NCBI GenBank assembly: GCA_964384905.1
Contig: CAYLND010000038.1
Location: 1-26,288 of the forward strand
Direction of reading: 5' to 3'
Source: Gp22-AA3 sp964384905
Lineage (GTDB): Bacteria; Acidobacteriota; Polarisedimenticolia; Gp22-AA2
DNA length: 26,288 nucleotides
Shown here: positions 16,011 to 23,500 of the stretch, in pieces
How positions within the stretch are numbered: the stretch's first letter is position 1
How the letters are laid out: the number at the start of each line of letters is the position of its first letter
Notes under the pieces: model-generated
Database searches by the model: none
The model's input: the letters and a program-made list of their open reading frames with translations, nothing else
What the model was told of the DNA's origin: nothing
Position numbers and translations under genes: made by a program

Positions 16011-16334
16011 ATGAAGAAGGAGACCAGGGCGATGATCCTCTGGCGCACCGAGCACGCGGTTTTGACCGCCGAGGAGCTGGCCCGGGCCGCCGGCCTGCAC
16101 CCGGGGCAGATCGAGACGTTCGTCCGGTACGGTCTGCTCGACCCCGTCGCGGGCGGCGCGCGCGATCTGTTCGCGGCCGACGCGGTCGACCGCCTGCGGC
16201 GCATCGCGCGCCTCAGGCGCGACCTGGGAGTGAACCTGGCGGGCGTCGCGGCGATCCTCGAGATGAGGGACCGCATGGAATCTCTCCAGAGGGAGCTGGC
16301 GCATCTGCGCCGGCGCCTGGGTCTCGAGGATTGA
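16011..16334 (+). CDS. cbpM: CbpM-like chaperone modulator (MerR-like winged helix)
   Basis: A 107-residue protein: WRTEHAVLTAEELARAAGLHPGQIETFVRYGLLDP is a MerR/CbpM-type helix-turn-helix, FAADAVDRLRRIARLRRDLGVNLAGVAAILEM the second helical unit, and DRMESLQRELAHLRRRLG a C-terminal coiled-coil helix. CbpM binds the J domain of CbpA and inhibits it. Its place right behind cbpA supports this over a free MerR regulator. ATG 16011 has GAGG 6 nt upstream; TTG 15999, overlapping the cbpA stop, is an in-frame alternative. Confidence 0.8.
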   Translation: MKKETRAMILWRTEHAVLTAEELARAAGLHPGQIETFVRYGLLDPVAGGARDLFAADAVDRLRRIARLRRDLGVNLAGVAAILEMRDRMESLQRELAHLRRRLGLED

Positions 16335-16346
16335 TAGCCGCCCCGA

Positions 16347-16709
16347 CTACCCCTTCACCCGCCGGCTTTCGTCGCGCGTGAAGTAGCTCACCGCAAGCAG
16401 CGCCAGGAAGATCAGCGGCATCGGCCATGTCGTTTCGCCGGCGAGGTAATGGGCGCAGGCGGCGGCGATCCACGCAAAGGTGAATCCCGCGTAGGCCCAT
16501 TCCTTGAGTACGGCGAAGCCAGGGACGACCAGCGCGATCGCCCCGAGCGGCTTGGCGATGCCCAGGATCACTCGCAGCTGCTGCGGGTATCCCACGTGCG
16601 CAAATCCCTCCACCGCCTGCTGTCCGCCGGACAGGTACGCGTAAGCGGCGAGGAACGACATCGCCGACAAGGGACCGGTCGTGACCCAATAGGCGATCTT
16701 CCGTTTCAT
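16347..16709 (-). CDS. DoxX-like four-helix membrane protein
   Basis: A 120-residue protein with four membrane helices (~YWVTTGPLSAMSFLAAYAYLSG, LRVILGIAKPLGAIALVVPGFAVL, WAYAGFTFAWIAAACAHYLAG, WPMPLIFLALLAVSYF). The LGIAKPLGAIALVVPG and KEWAYAGFTF motifs are typical of DoxX-like (DoxX_2) proteins, and its length is normal. The biochemical role in this subfamily is unknown. ATG 16709 has a strong AGGAGG 6 nt upstream. A GGGTCTC/GAGACCC palindrome lies between that site and the predicted promoter. Confidence 0.85.
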   Translation of the reverse strand: MKRKIAYWVTTGPLSAMSFLAAYAYLSGGQQAVEGFAHVGYPQQLRVILGIAKPLGAIALVVPGFAVLKEWAYAGFTFAWIAAACAHYLAGETTWPMPLIFLALLAVSYFTRDESRRVKG

Positions 16710-16722
16710 GCGAATCCTCCTC

Positions 16723-16737
16723 GGGTCTCTGAGACCC
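16723..16737 (-). promoter_or_regulatory. Operator-like palindrome in the DoxX gene leader
   Basis: GGGTCTC T GAGACCC is a perfect 7-bp inverted repeat about a single base. It sits between the predicted promoter and the ribosome site of the DoxX-like gene, a position suitable for a repressor. Confidence 0.4.
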
Positions 16738-16751
16738 CGGACCAGGCCGGC

Positions 16752-16780
16752 ATCTTAGCGTCTCGGCGCGGGGTCGGGAA
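16752..16780 (-). promoter_or_regulatory. Possible promoter of the DoxX-like gene
   Basis: On the minus strand TTCCCG (16780-16775, weak -35), 17 nt, then TAAGAT (16757-16752, 4/6 -10). Transcription would start just before the palindrome at 16737-16723. Confidence 0.35.
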
Positions 16781-16819
16781 GACCGGCCCTGGACAGGTCG
16801 CGGCAACCCTCAGAATGTC

Positions 16820-16860
16820 TGTAAAGAATACTTGACATAATGTAAAGGATGCTGTACATT
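16820..16860 (+). promoter_or_regulatory. Sigma-70 promoter overlapped by two tandem dyad operators
   Basis: TTGACA (perfect -35, 16832-16837), a 17-nt spacer, then TACATT (4/6 -10, 16855-16860). Two 18-bp near-palindromes of the form TGTAAAG-N4-CTTTACA lie at 16820-16837 and 16841-16858, exactly 21 bp apart. Each has one mismatch in its right half. The right half of the first forms the -35; the right half of the second overlaps the -10. A dimeric repressor bound here would block RNA polymerase. The XRE protein encoded at 17300-17497 is the obvious candidate. Confidence 0.75.
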
Positions 16861-16886
16861 GACGGCTCATTCGAAGGGAGGTTCAC

Positions 16887-17303
16887 ATGAGAGCAGAAGG
16901 CCTGGGTACGGAGCTGGAGGGCTGTATGGACACGTCCCACAACGCCAGGTACATCGGGGTCGCCGCCGTCGCCGCCCTGATCATCATCGCGGCCGCGCTC
17001 GGCGAGCGTCAGTTCCCGCCGGGGACGGCGGCCCGGATCGGATTCGCCCTGATCCAGAGCCTGGCCACCGCCGTCGTCGTGGTGATGCCACTACGGGCGC
17101 TCCGGCACCTCGACGAGATGCAGCGGCGCATCCAGCTCGAGGCGCTCGCCATCGCCTTCGTCGGCGCCGGCATCCTGTGCTCGACCTACGGGTTCCTGGA
17201 AAAGGCCCTGGCCACGCGCCTCGATTGGGTCTTCGCCATCTGGCCGGCGATGGTGCTGCTGTGGATCGCCGGGATGCTGATTGCGTACCGGCGCTACCGA
17301 TGA
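16887..17303 (+). CDS. Four-helix membrane protein paired with an XRE regulator
   Basis: A 138-residue inner-membrane protein with helices at ~YIGVAAVAALIIIAAALG, IGFALIQSLATAVVVVMPL, LEALAIAFVGAGILCSTYGFL and WVFAIWPAMVLLWIAGMLIAY. Between the second and third is a conserved-looking LRALRHLDEMQRRIQLEALA. I do not know a function; such proteins commonly occur just ahead of a small XRE regulator, as here. ATG 16887 is fixed by GGGAGG 5 nt upstream. Its stop overlaps the next start (ATGA), so the pair is translationally coupled. The promoter with tandem operators at 16820-16860 drives it. Confidence 0.8.
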   Translation: MRAEGLGTELEGCMDTSHNARYIGVAAVAALIIIAAALGERQFPPGTAARIGFALIQSLATAVVVVMPLRALRHLDEMQRRIQLEALAIAFVGAGILCSTYGFLEKALATRLDWVFAIWPAMVLLWIAGMLIAYRRYR

Positions 17304-17497
17304 AAAACCGGCTGCGGATCCTGAGGGCGGAGAAGGGATGGTCGCAGGCCGACCTGGCCGCGAAGCTCGACGTCTCGCGGCAGACGGTCAACGCCATCGA
17401 GACGGAAAAGTACGATCCCAGCCTTCCCCTGGCCTTCCGCATCTCGCGTCTCTTCGCGATGACGATCGAGGAAGTCTTCCAGAGCGGGAAGTCGTGA
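17300..17497 (+). CDS. Small XRE-family HTH transcriptional regulator
   Basis: A 65-residue protein that is almost entirely one helix-turn-helix: MKNRLRILRAEKGWSQADLA, KLDVSRQTVNAIETEKYDPS, then LPLAFRISRLFAMTIEEVFQ. This is the YozG/Cro-like minimal XRE repressor type, with no sensor domain. ATG 17300 overlaps the previous stop as ATGA. It probably binds the two TGTAAAG dyads upstream of its own operon and autoregulates, possibly with the membrane protein modulating it; that is inference from position. Confidence 0.9.
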   Translation: MKNRLRILRAEKGWSQADLAAKLDVSRQTVNAIETEKYDPSLPLAFRISRLFAMTIEEVFQSGKS

Positions 17498-17521
17498 GGC
17501 GCAGGGAGGATTCGGGCGTCG

Positions 17522-17965
17522 TCAGGACGCGAGGCTCGTGTCGATGATGATCTTCGAGGTCAGTGTCCTGTGCACGGGACAGCGGTTCGCGATCTCGAGG
17601 AGGCGCGCGCGCTGTTCGGACGAGAGTGGACCATGGAGCGTGATCTCGCGCTCGATCCGATCGAGGAGCCCCTCGTTCGTCTCGCCGTTCGCGCTGTCTG
17701 CCGCGTGCACCTTGGCGTGACGGAGGCGGACCGTGACCGACTCGAGCGCCCACTTCTTCCGCCGCGCGTAGAGGCCGAGCGTGATCGAAGTGCAGGTGCC
17801 GAGCGCGACACAGAGGAAATCGTAGGGCGACGGGCCGGTGTCGGTGCCTCCCGCGGACGCGGGCTCGTCGCCCCGGAGCGTGTGGCGTCCGACGGAGATC
17901 TCCTGCGCGAGCCCGCTCGTCGGCCCGCGAACGACGACGAAACCTTCCCCTTCTCGCTCGGCCAT
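17522..17965 (-). CDS. OsmC/Ohr-family peroxiredoxin-like protein
   Basis: A 147-residue cytoplasmic protein of the OsmC superfamily, which reduces organic hydroperoxides with two cysteines. C58 (VALGTCTSITL) and C129 (ANRCPVHRTL) are the two redox cysteines at family positions. GTDTGPSPYDFLCVALG is the conserved core, and the ending LTSKIII is typical. Both active positions are ordinary Cys codons, which matters because selenocysteine versions of this family exist. ATG 17965 has GAGGAG 6 nt upstream; the longer frame to 18004 is not needed. It is a single gene. Confidence 0.92.
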   Translation of the reverse strand: MAEREGEGFVVVRGPTSGLAQEISVGRHTLRGDEPASAGGTDTGPSPYDFLCVALGTCTSITLGLYARRKKWALESVTVRLRHAKVHAADSANGETNEGLLDRIEREITLHGPLSSEQRARLLEIANRCPVHRTLTSKIIIDTSLAS

Positions 17966-18077
17966 GCAGGGCTCCTCGACGATCGAGCCTGGAGGATCGT
18001 ACAACGAATTCGTACGCCGGTCATGCCACCGCGCGGGAGTGATCCTGTTACGCTACGCCCGACACGAAGGGTCACCG

Positions 18078-19625
18078 ATGCTCCTCCAGCGGCTCGTTCG
18101 GACCTCGCTCGTCGTCGCGGGCACCTCCTCGCGGCTCGCGAAGATCGATCATCTGGCCGCGCTCCTCCGGGAGGCGGCGCCGGAGGAGATCGAGATCGCG
18201 ATCGCCTACCTTTCGGGAAGCGTGCGGCAGCCGAAGCTCGGAGCGGGCTGGGCCACCATCCAGGCGGTGCGGGTCGAGCCATCGGGGATGCCGGGTCTCT
18301 CTATCCTCGAGGTCGATGAGACCCTCGAGCGCTTCGCGTCGACCATCGGAAAGGGCTCGGCCGCGGCGCGCAGCGCTCTGCTGCGGGCGCTCCTGGCGCG
18401 CGCCACGGCCGAAGAGCAGGACTTCCTCGTCCGCCTCCTGATCGGCGAGCTGCGCCAGGGTGCTCTCGAAGGGCTCATGGTCGAGGCCGTCGCCAGAGCC
18501 TCCGGCCTTCCGACCGCGGAGGTCCGTCGCGCCGCCATGCTGGCAGGCGATCTGGGCGCCGTCGCGCGGGCGGCGCTCGCCGAGGGCGCGGCCGGGTTGG
18601 CGCGCTACGACGTGCAGCTGTTCCGGCCGATACGACCGATGCTGGCCCAGACCGCCGAGGGCGTGCAGGACGCGCTCGGCCGCCTGGGCGAGGCCGCCTT
18701 CGAGCACAAGCTGGACGGGGCGCGCATCCAGGTGCACGCGAGCGGCACGCAGGTCCGGGTGTTCTCGCGACTCATGAACGAGGTCACGGTCGCCGTCCCC
18801 GAAGTCGTCGCCGCGGCGCGGGCTTTCGGGTTCAAGGACGCGATCCTCGACGGCGAGGCGATCGCGCTGGAGGACGGCGGCCGGCCGCTTCCCTTCCAGA
18901 GCACGATGCGGCGCTTCGGACGCAAGCTCGATGTGGAGAAGCTGAGAGGCGAGATCCCCGTCACGGCGTTCTTCTTCGACCTCGTCTACGCCGACGGCGC
19001 CACGTTGCTGGAGGAGAATTACGAGCGGCGCTACGATCGACTGGCGCAGCGTGTTCCGGTGACGCGACGGCCGGCGCGCCTGGTCACGGGCGACGCCGCG
19101 GAGGCGCAATCGTTCTTCGAGGCCGCGATCCGCGCCGGGCACGAAGGCCTCGTCGCCAAGGACCTGCACGCTCCCTACGAAGGGGGCGCGCGCGGCGCCG
19201 CGTGGTTGAAGATCAAGAAGATCGACACGCTGGATCTCGTCGTGCTCGCGGCCGAATGGGGGCACGGGCGCCGTCGCGGGTGGCTCTCGAACCTCCACCT
19301 GGGCGCGCGCGACCCGGCGGGCGGCTTCGTCATGCTCGGCAAGACGTTCAAAGGCATGACGGACGAGGTTCTCGAGTGGCAGACGAAGCGCCTGTCGCAG
19401 CTCGAGACCCGCCGGGAGGGAATCGTCGTGTACGTGCGGCCCGAGCTCGTGGTCGAAGTGGCGTTCAACGGGCTGCAGGCCAGCCCGCTCTATCCGGGCG
19501 GCCTCGCGCTGCGGTTCGCGCGGCTGGTGCGCTACCGGGACGACAAGAAGGCCGACGAGGCGGACACCATCGAGACCGTGAGACGGATCGCCGGCGCGCC
19601 GCGGGCCGCCGCTCTTGAGGGTTGA
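18078..19625 (+). CDS. lig: ATP-dependent DNA ligase (archaeal / mycobacterial LigB type)
   Basis: A 515-residue DNA ligase that seals nicks through an enzyme-AMP intermediate. The N-terminal domain (~1-170) is the DNA-binding helical domain (TSSRLAKIDHLAALL, AIAYLSGSV, LGAGWATI, LLIGELRQGALEGLM). Motif I FEHKLDGARIQVH gives the AMP-accepting K211, followed by FSRLMNEV (Ia/II), LDGEAIALED (III), FFFDLVYADG (IIIa), EGLVAKD (IV) and AAWLKIKK (V). The C-terminal OB domain follows. Length is normal for this clade. ATG 18078 is chosen because the conserved N-terminus begins there; the open frame continues upstream to 17838 antisense to the OsmC gene. It is separate from ligD, so the cell has at least two ATP-dependent ligases. 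Confidence 0.93.
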   Translation: MLLQRLVRTSLVVAGTSSRLAKIDHLAALLREAAPEEIEIAIAYLSGSVRQPKLGAGWATIQAVRVEPSGMPGLSILEVDETLERFASTIGKGSAAARSALLRALLARATAEEQDFLVRLLIGELRQGALEGLMVEAVARASGLPTAEVRRAAMLAGDLGAVARAALAEGAAGLARYDVQLFRPIRPMLAQTAEGVQDALGRLGEAAFEHKLDGARIQVHASGTQVRVFSRLMNEVTVAVPEVVAAARAFGFKDAILDGEAIALEDGGRPLPFQSTMRRFGRKLDVEKLRGEIPVTAFFFDLVYADGATLLEENYERRYDRLAQRVPVTRRPARLVTGDAAEAQSFFEAAIRAGHEGLVAKDLHAPYEGGARGAAWLKIKKIDTLDLVVLAAEWGHGRRRGWLSNLHLGARDPAGGFVMLGKTFKGMTDEVLEWQTKRLSQLETRREGIVVYVRPELVVEVAFNGLQASPLYPGGLALRFARLVRYRDDKKADEADTIETVRRIAGAPRAAALEG

Positions 19626-19999
19626 CCTCTGAGCGGTACGTGGTGACATCGTCCGATCTGGATCTCGTCGACAAGGCACGCAAGGCCGCGGTGCAGTTCA
19701 AGGCGGACGGTCACTCGATCGAATATGAAGATCCGCGATACCTGGTCTCCAACCTGGAGCAGGTGAAAATGTCCCTGATCGGGGCCGCCACCCGCGACGC
19801 GCGCGCCCGCGCGGAGGAGTTCGCGAAGAACGGCGGGGTGCAGGCGGGCCGCATGCGTTCCGCCTCGCAAGGGGCCTTCAACATCCTGGCCCCGGGCGCC
19901 ACCACCGACGTCTCCGAGTACGGCGGCACCTACGACACGACCACCGAGGACAAGATCGCGCGCGTGGTCGTCACCATCGAATACGCCATCGAGCCCTGA
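19622..19999 (+). CDS. SIMPL (DUF541) domain protein lacking its N-terminal half
   Basis: The 125 residues match only the C-terminal half of SIMPL/DUF541 proteins: RYVVTSSDLDLVDKARKAAVQF, then EQVKMSLIGAATRDARARAEEFAKNGGVQAGRMRSA, GAFNILAP, and the closing EDKIARVVVTIEYAI. Complete members are roughly 220-250 residues with a signal peptide; here the first ~100 residues and any export signal are absent. The only start is TTG 19622, which overlaps the ligase stop (TTGA), and an in-frame TGA lies two codons upstream. Either it is a truncated gene translated by coupling to the ligase, or, more likely, a remnant left when the ligase gene was joined to it. Without a signal peptide it would stay in the cytoplasm. 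Confidence 0.7.
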   Translation: MTSERYVVTSSDLDLVDKARKAAVQFKADGHSIEYEDPRYLVSNLEQVKMSLIGAATRDARARAEEFAKNGGVQAGRMRSASQGAFNILAPGATTDVSEYGGTYDTTTEDKIARVVVTIEYAIEP

Positions 20000-20017
20000 G
20001 GACCGCGTGTCCTTCAC

Positions 20018-20050
20018 GCCACCCCAAAGCGCGTCCGTGGGCGGCTTTTT
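20018..20050 (+). terminator. Possible rho-independent terminator after the ligase/SIMPL unit
   Basis: GCC-A-CCC (20018-20024) can pair with GGG-C-GGC (20039-20045), six GC pairs with one internal mismatch, followed directly by TTTTT (20046-20050). It is 18 nt past the SIMPL stop and at the convergent end of the zinc-finger gene. Confidence 0.45.
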
Positions 20051-20051
20051 C

Positions 20052-20579
20052 TCAGGCCGCCCCGCAGGCGCGCACCAGCTCGGCGCGCTCCTCGTCGCTC
20101 AGCTCCGGGCTGAAGTGCAGCAGCGGACCCAGGATGTCGTGGTTCTCGAAGTAGTCCGCGCGACAGGCGAGATGCACGAAGCCTGCGGGGGAGAAGCGGC
20201 CCTCCTCGTAGAACACGAGGCGGATGCGCCAGGCCCCGCGGACGATCGGCTCGCGACAGCTGCGGCACCGGGCCTGACCGGTCGGAGCGCGCTCGGCGCC
20301 GCTGATCCGGGGCAGGCGCCGGTGGGCCGAGTTGCCGCGCGCCGCGCGCTCGAGCGTGTCCGGGGCGGGCAGATCCGCGGGCGCCTGTGCGAGGGTCTCG
20401 AGGAGCGACTCCGGACGCTTGTAGGCCGCGCACGAGGGATGGAACCAGAGCGTCGTCTCGCCCTCCGCGAACGGGTTCGGGATGCGCTCGCCGAAGCGCC
20501 ACTCCCCCTGGTCGATGCGCCGCCCGCAACCTCGGCATTTGGCGCGACCGCTCGAGGCACGCTCGAAGAGATGAGGCAT
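20052..20579 (-). CDS. Small protein with two PARP-type zinc fingers
   Basis: A 175-residue cytoplasmic protein made of two similar zinc-binding units. Finger 1 is C15-x2-C18-x28-H47-x2-C50 (AKCRGCGRRIDQGEWRFGE... WFHPSC); finger 2 is C105-x2-C108-x27-H136-x2-C139 (ARCRSCREPIVRGAWRIRL... FVHLAC). The C-x2-C-x(28-30)-H-x2-C spacing, the I-x-x-G-x-W/R-x-(L/F)-(V/G) core and the W/F-V/F-H-x-x-C end are those of the PARP/DNA-ligase III zinc finger (zf-PARP), which recognises nicks and ends in DNA. No ADP-ribosyltransferase domain is present. ATG 20579 lies 2 nt after the helicase stop, so it is the third gene of that operon. A DNA-break adaptor role is inferred. Confidence 0.75.
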   Translation of the reverse strand: MPHLFERASSGRAKCRGCGRRIDQGEWRFGERIPNPFAEGETTLWFHPSCAAYKRPESLLETLAQAPADLPAPDTLERAARGNSAHRRLPRISGAERAPTGQARCRSCREPIVRGAWRIRLVFYEEGRFSPAGFVHLACRADYFENHDILGPLLHFSPELSDEERAELVRACGAA

Positions 20580-20581
20580 GG

Positions 20582-23500
20582 CTACGATTCGAACGGGAAC
20601 CGATGCTGGAACGGCTCCGCCGCGCGCGCCGTGCCGCCCGGGGCGGCCTGGGGCCGGCGGATCTCGCCGGGACGCAGCTCCTGCGCCAGCTCCAGGTACC
20701 GGCAGAAGGCGTTCGCGAGCTGCATCTGCCTCGGCGTCTGGCACTCCGGCTCGAACAGCAGGGGATTCCCGACGACGACGCAGGCGCAGCGCGCGCGCGA
20801 GGTGGCGACGTTGAACCGGTTGAGACTGTAGAGGAACTCCATGCCGTGCGGCGCGTCCGCGGGGCTCGACGTCGTCATGGAATAGACGACGACCGGCGCC
20901 TCCCGCCCCTGGAACCGATCGACGGTGCCGACGCGCGCGCCCGGGAGGCGCGCGCTCAGGTCGGCCACCTGGGCGTTGTAAGGGGCGATGATCAGGATGT
21001 CGTCCAGCTCCAGAGAGTGCTCGTCTCCTCCGCGGTCCCGCCAGCGGACGTCTCCGGCCGTCAGCCGTCCGACCAGTGAGGCCACGGTCTCGACCTCCTC
21101 CGGACTCGAGCTCTGGTTCCCATCGTGCCGCACCGGCAGGAACCACAGCCCCGCGCCGGCGATCGGCACGGGGCCGAGGATCGCCTGACGCTCGAGACCG
21201 GGACGCGCGTGCAGCCGCCCGTCGTAGAACAACTCCGAAGTCAGGGCGCAGATCGCGGGATGGAGCCGCCAGGTCTCTTCGAGGAACAGGCCGCGATCGT
21301 CGGCGATCGTCTTGCGGCCCTGGAGCAGATGCTCGAGGGCGGAGAGGTCCGTCCCTTCCGGATGGCTGCCCTGAAGCGGCTGGTCGAGCTGGCGCGGGTC
21401 GCCCAGGAGGACCATGGAGCGGGCGCACTGCGCGATCGCCAGGACGTTGGCCAGCGACATCTGGCCGGCTTCGTCCACGAACAGGACGTCCACGGCTTCG
21501 AAGAACTCTTCGCGCGACCAGAGCCACGCGGTCCCTCCCAGCACGCGGGCGGCCCCCGACTTGAGAGCGTGGAGGGCCTTGGCGTTGTCGGTGACCTCCG
21601 CGATCCCGCCGTCGGATGGCTCGCCCGCCTCCGGGGCCTTGTGGCAGCAGCGCGGCGAGACGTTCTCCTGCTTCGCCGCCTCCACGACCTTGTCGAGGAG
21701 GTTGCGGATCACTTTGTGGCTGGTCGCGCAGACGCCGATCTTCCTGCCGGCGCGCACGAGGTCGCAGATCATCCGGGCTCCGGTGAACGTCTTGCCCGTT
21801 CCGGGCGGACCCTGGATGGCGAGCGTGCCGCGCTCGAGCGACATCACGAGCCGGCGCGCGGCGGTCACGCCGTTCTCGCGATTGGCGCGCAGGGATCCGC
21901 CGGCGTGGCCGACGACGCGGGGAGGCCGTCCCAGCAGCAGATCGCGCGCCGCCCGATGCTTCCCCGGCGCGTCGATCCCGTTCGTGGCGACCCAGCGCCC
22001 GAGCCGGAGCAGCGACGCGGCGAGCTCTTTCGTGGGCACATTCTCCTGCGAGAAGACGCTGGTCGGATGCACCTGGTCGCAACCGCCCCGCTTCCTCACA
22101 TCGATCGTGTGTGCTCCCAGGTCGATGGAATCGACCTGGCCGAATTCGTGGTCAGCGGGCAGCGGGAGCCGCAGCTTGTCCCCGGTGCGGATGCTGGTCT
22201 CTTGAGTCGGGAACCGGTATCGGTCCACGGGACGCCCTCCGACCCCCTGGACGCGCTCGACGAAGCGCAGCCCGGCAATCGCCGCTTTCTCGTCGAGCAG
22301 GGCCTCGTCCGACAGCTCCTGGAGGCGGAAGAACTCCCACCAGCCCGCCTTGTCCTCCCGCCGGTGCCAGTCGAGCAGGTAGGCGAGCAGCCAGCGCGCC
22401 TGCTGCTCGTCCGAACGGTCGGCGCGCGCCGGTGGCGTGCTGTCGAGCAGCGCGTCCATGACTGCGCGCACCTCGCGGTCGCGCTCCGCGATGCTCTCGC
22501 TCGGCAGACCCTCTTCCGGCGCCGGTCTGGGGATCGCGGCGCCGCGAGCGGCTTCCTGCTCCGCGCGGACGCCCTCGAGCCAGCGGTACAACCACAGCGT
22601 GGACAGGCAGTCATCGCGGTTGTACGCCTGGACCACCCGCCGGACCTCGGCGTCGATCGCCCCCGGCTCTTCGAGCTCCAGCGCCCGCTGCACGACCCGA
22701 AGCATCACGCCCGCGTCGCGGAGGTCGGCGGCCCGGGTGTACCCGTAGAGCGCCTCGAGCTTCTTCAGCGAGTACTCCTCGACGCTCGCCCGCAGAGTCT
22801 GCCGGACGACGGCGTGCAGATCGACGAGCAGCCCGGCGCGCAGCATGCGGTCGACCTCGTTCTCGCGCGTCGCGTAGCGGCCCATCAGGCGCTTGATCGC
22901 CGACGGCTCGTAGGGGGCGAAATGATAGACGTGCAGATCCGGGTGCCGCGCCCAGCGCGTCATGACGACGTCGACGAACGCCTCGAACGCCGCCCGCTCC
23001 TCGACCGGCTGGAGCGCCCAGCGCGATTGATACGACGGGTCTTCCCCGCTCTCCTCGGTGACCCAGCCGAACAGGTACTCGCGACCCGCCTCTCCGACGA
23101 AGGGGTCCCCTTCGAGGTCGAAGAAGATGTCGCCCGGAGAGGGGGCCGGCAGGCGCTCGAAACCCCGACCCGGCTGCGGCGGGAGGAGCTCGTAGATCGC
23201 CCGTCCCGCCCGGCGCCCGTCCCGCTGGACGCGCGCCTGCTCGCGCGCGCGGGCGTAGGCCTCGAGCGCTCCCCGGGTCGGCTTCCACGAGAAGGGAAGG
23301 GGCTCCGAGGCCAGCGCCTCCAGGGTCGTCAGGTCGCGCGCCTCGAACTCGCGCGTCTGCAGCCTGGTGATCCCGGCGACCAGACTCAGGTGGTCGTCCC
23401 GGCGCCACTGAGAATCGCATTCGGGCCACCAGCGGCAGACGTCGCAATGGGGCACCGGCTCCGGATAGCTGGGCGTCGAGCCCGCGGCCTGGATCACCGC

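Noticed and set aside
19616..19618. The in-frame TGA just upstream of the SIMPL fragment as a third selenocysteine codon
   Set aside because: It lies within the end of the ligase gene in another frame, no SIMPL homology precedes it, and SIMPL proteins have no redox cysteine there.
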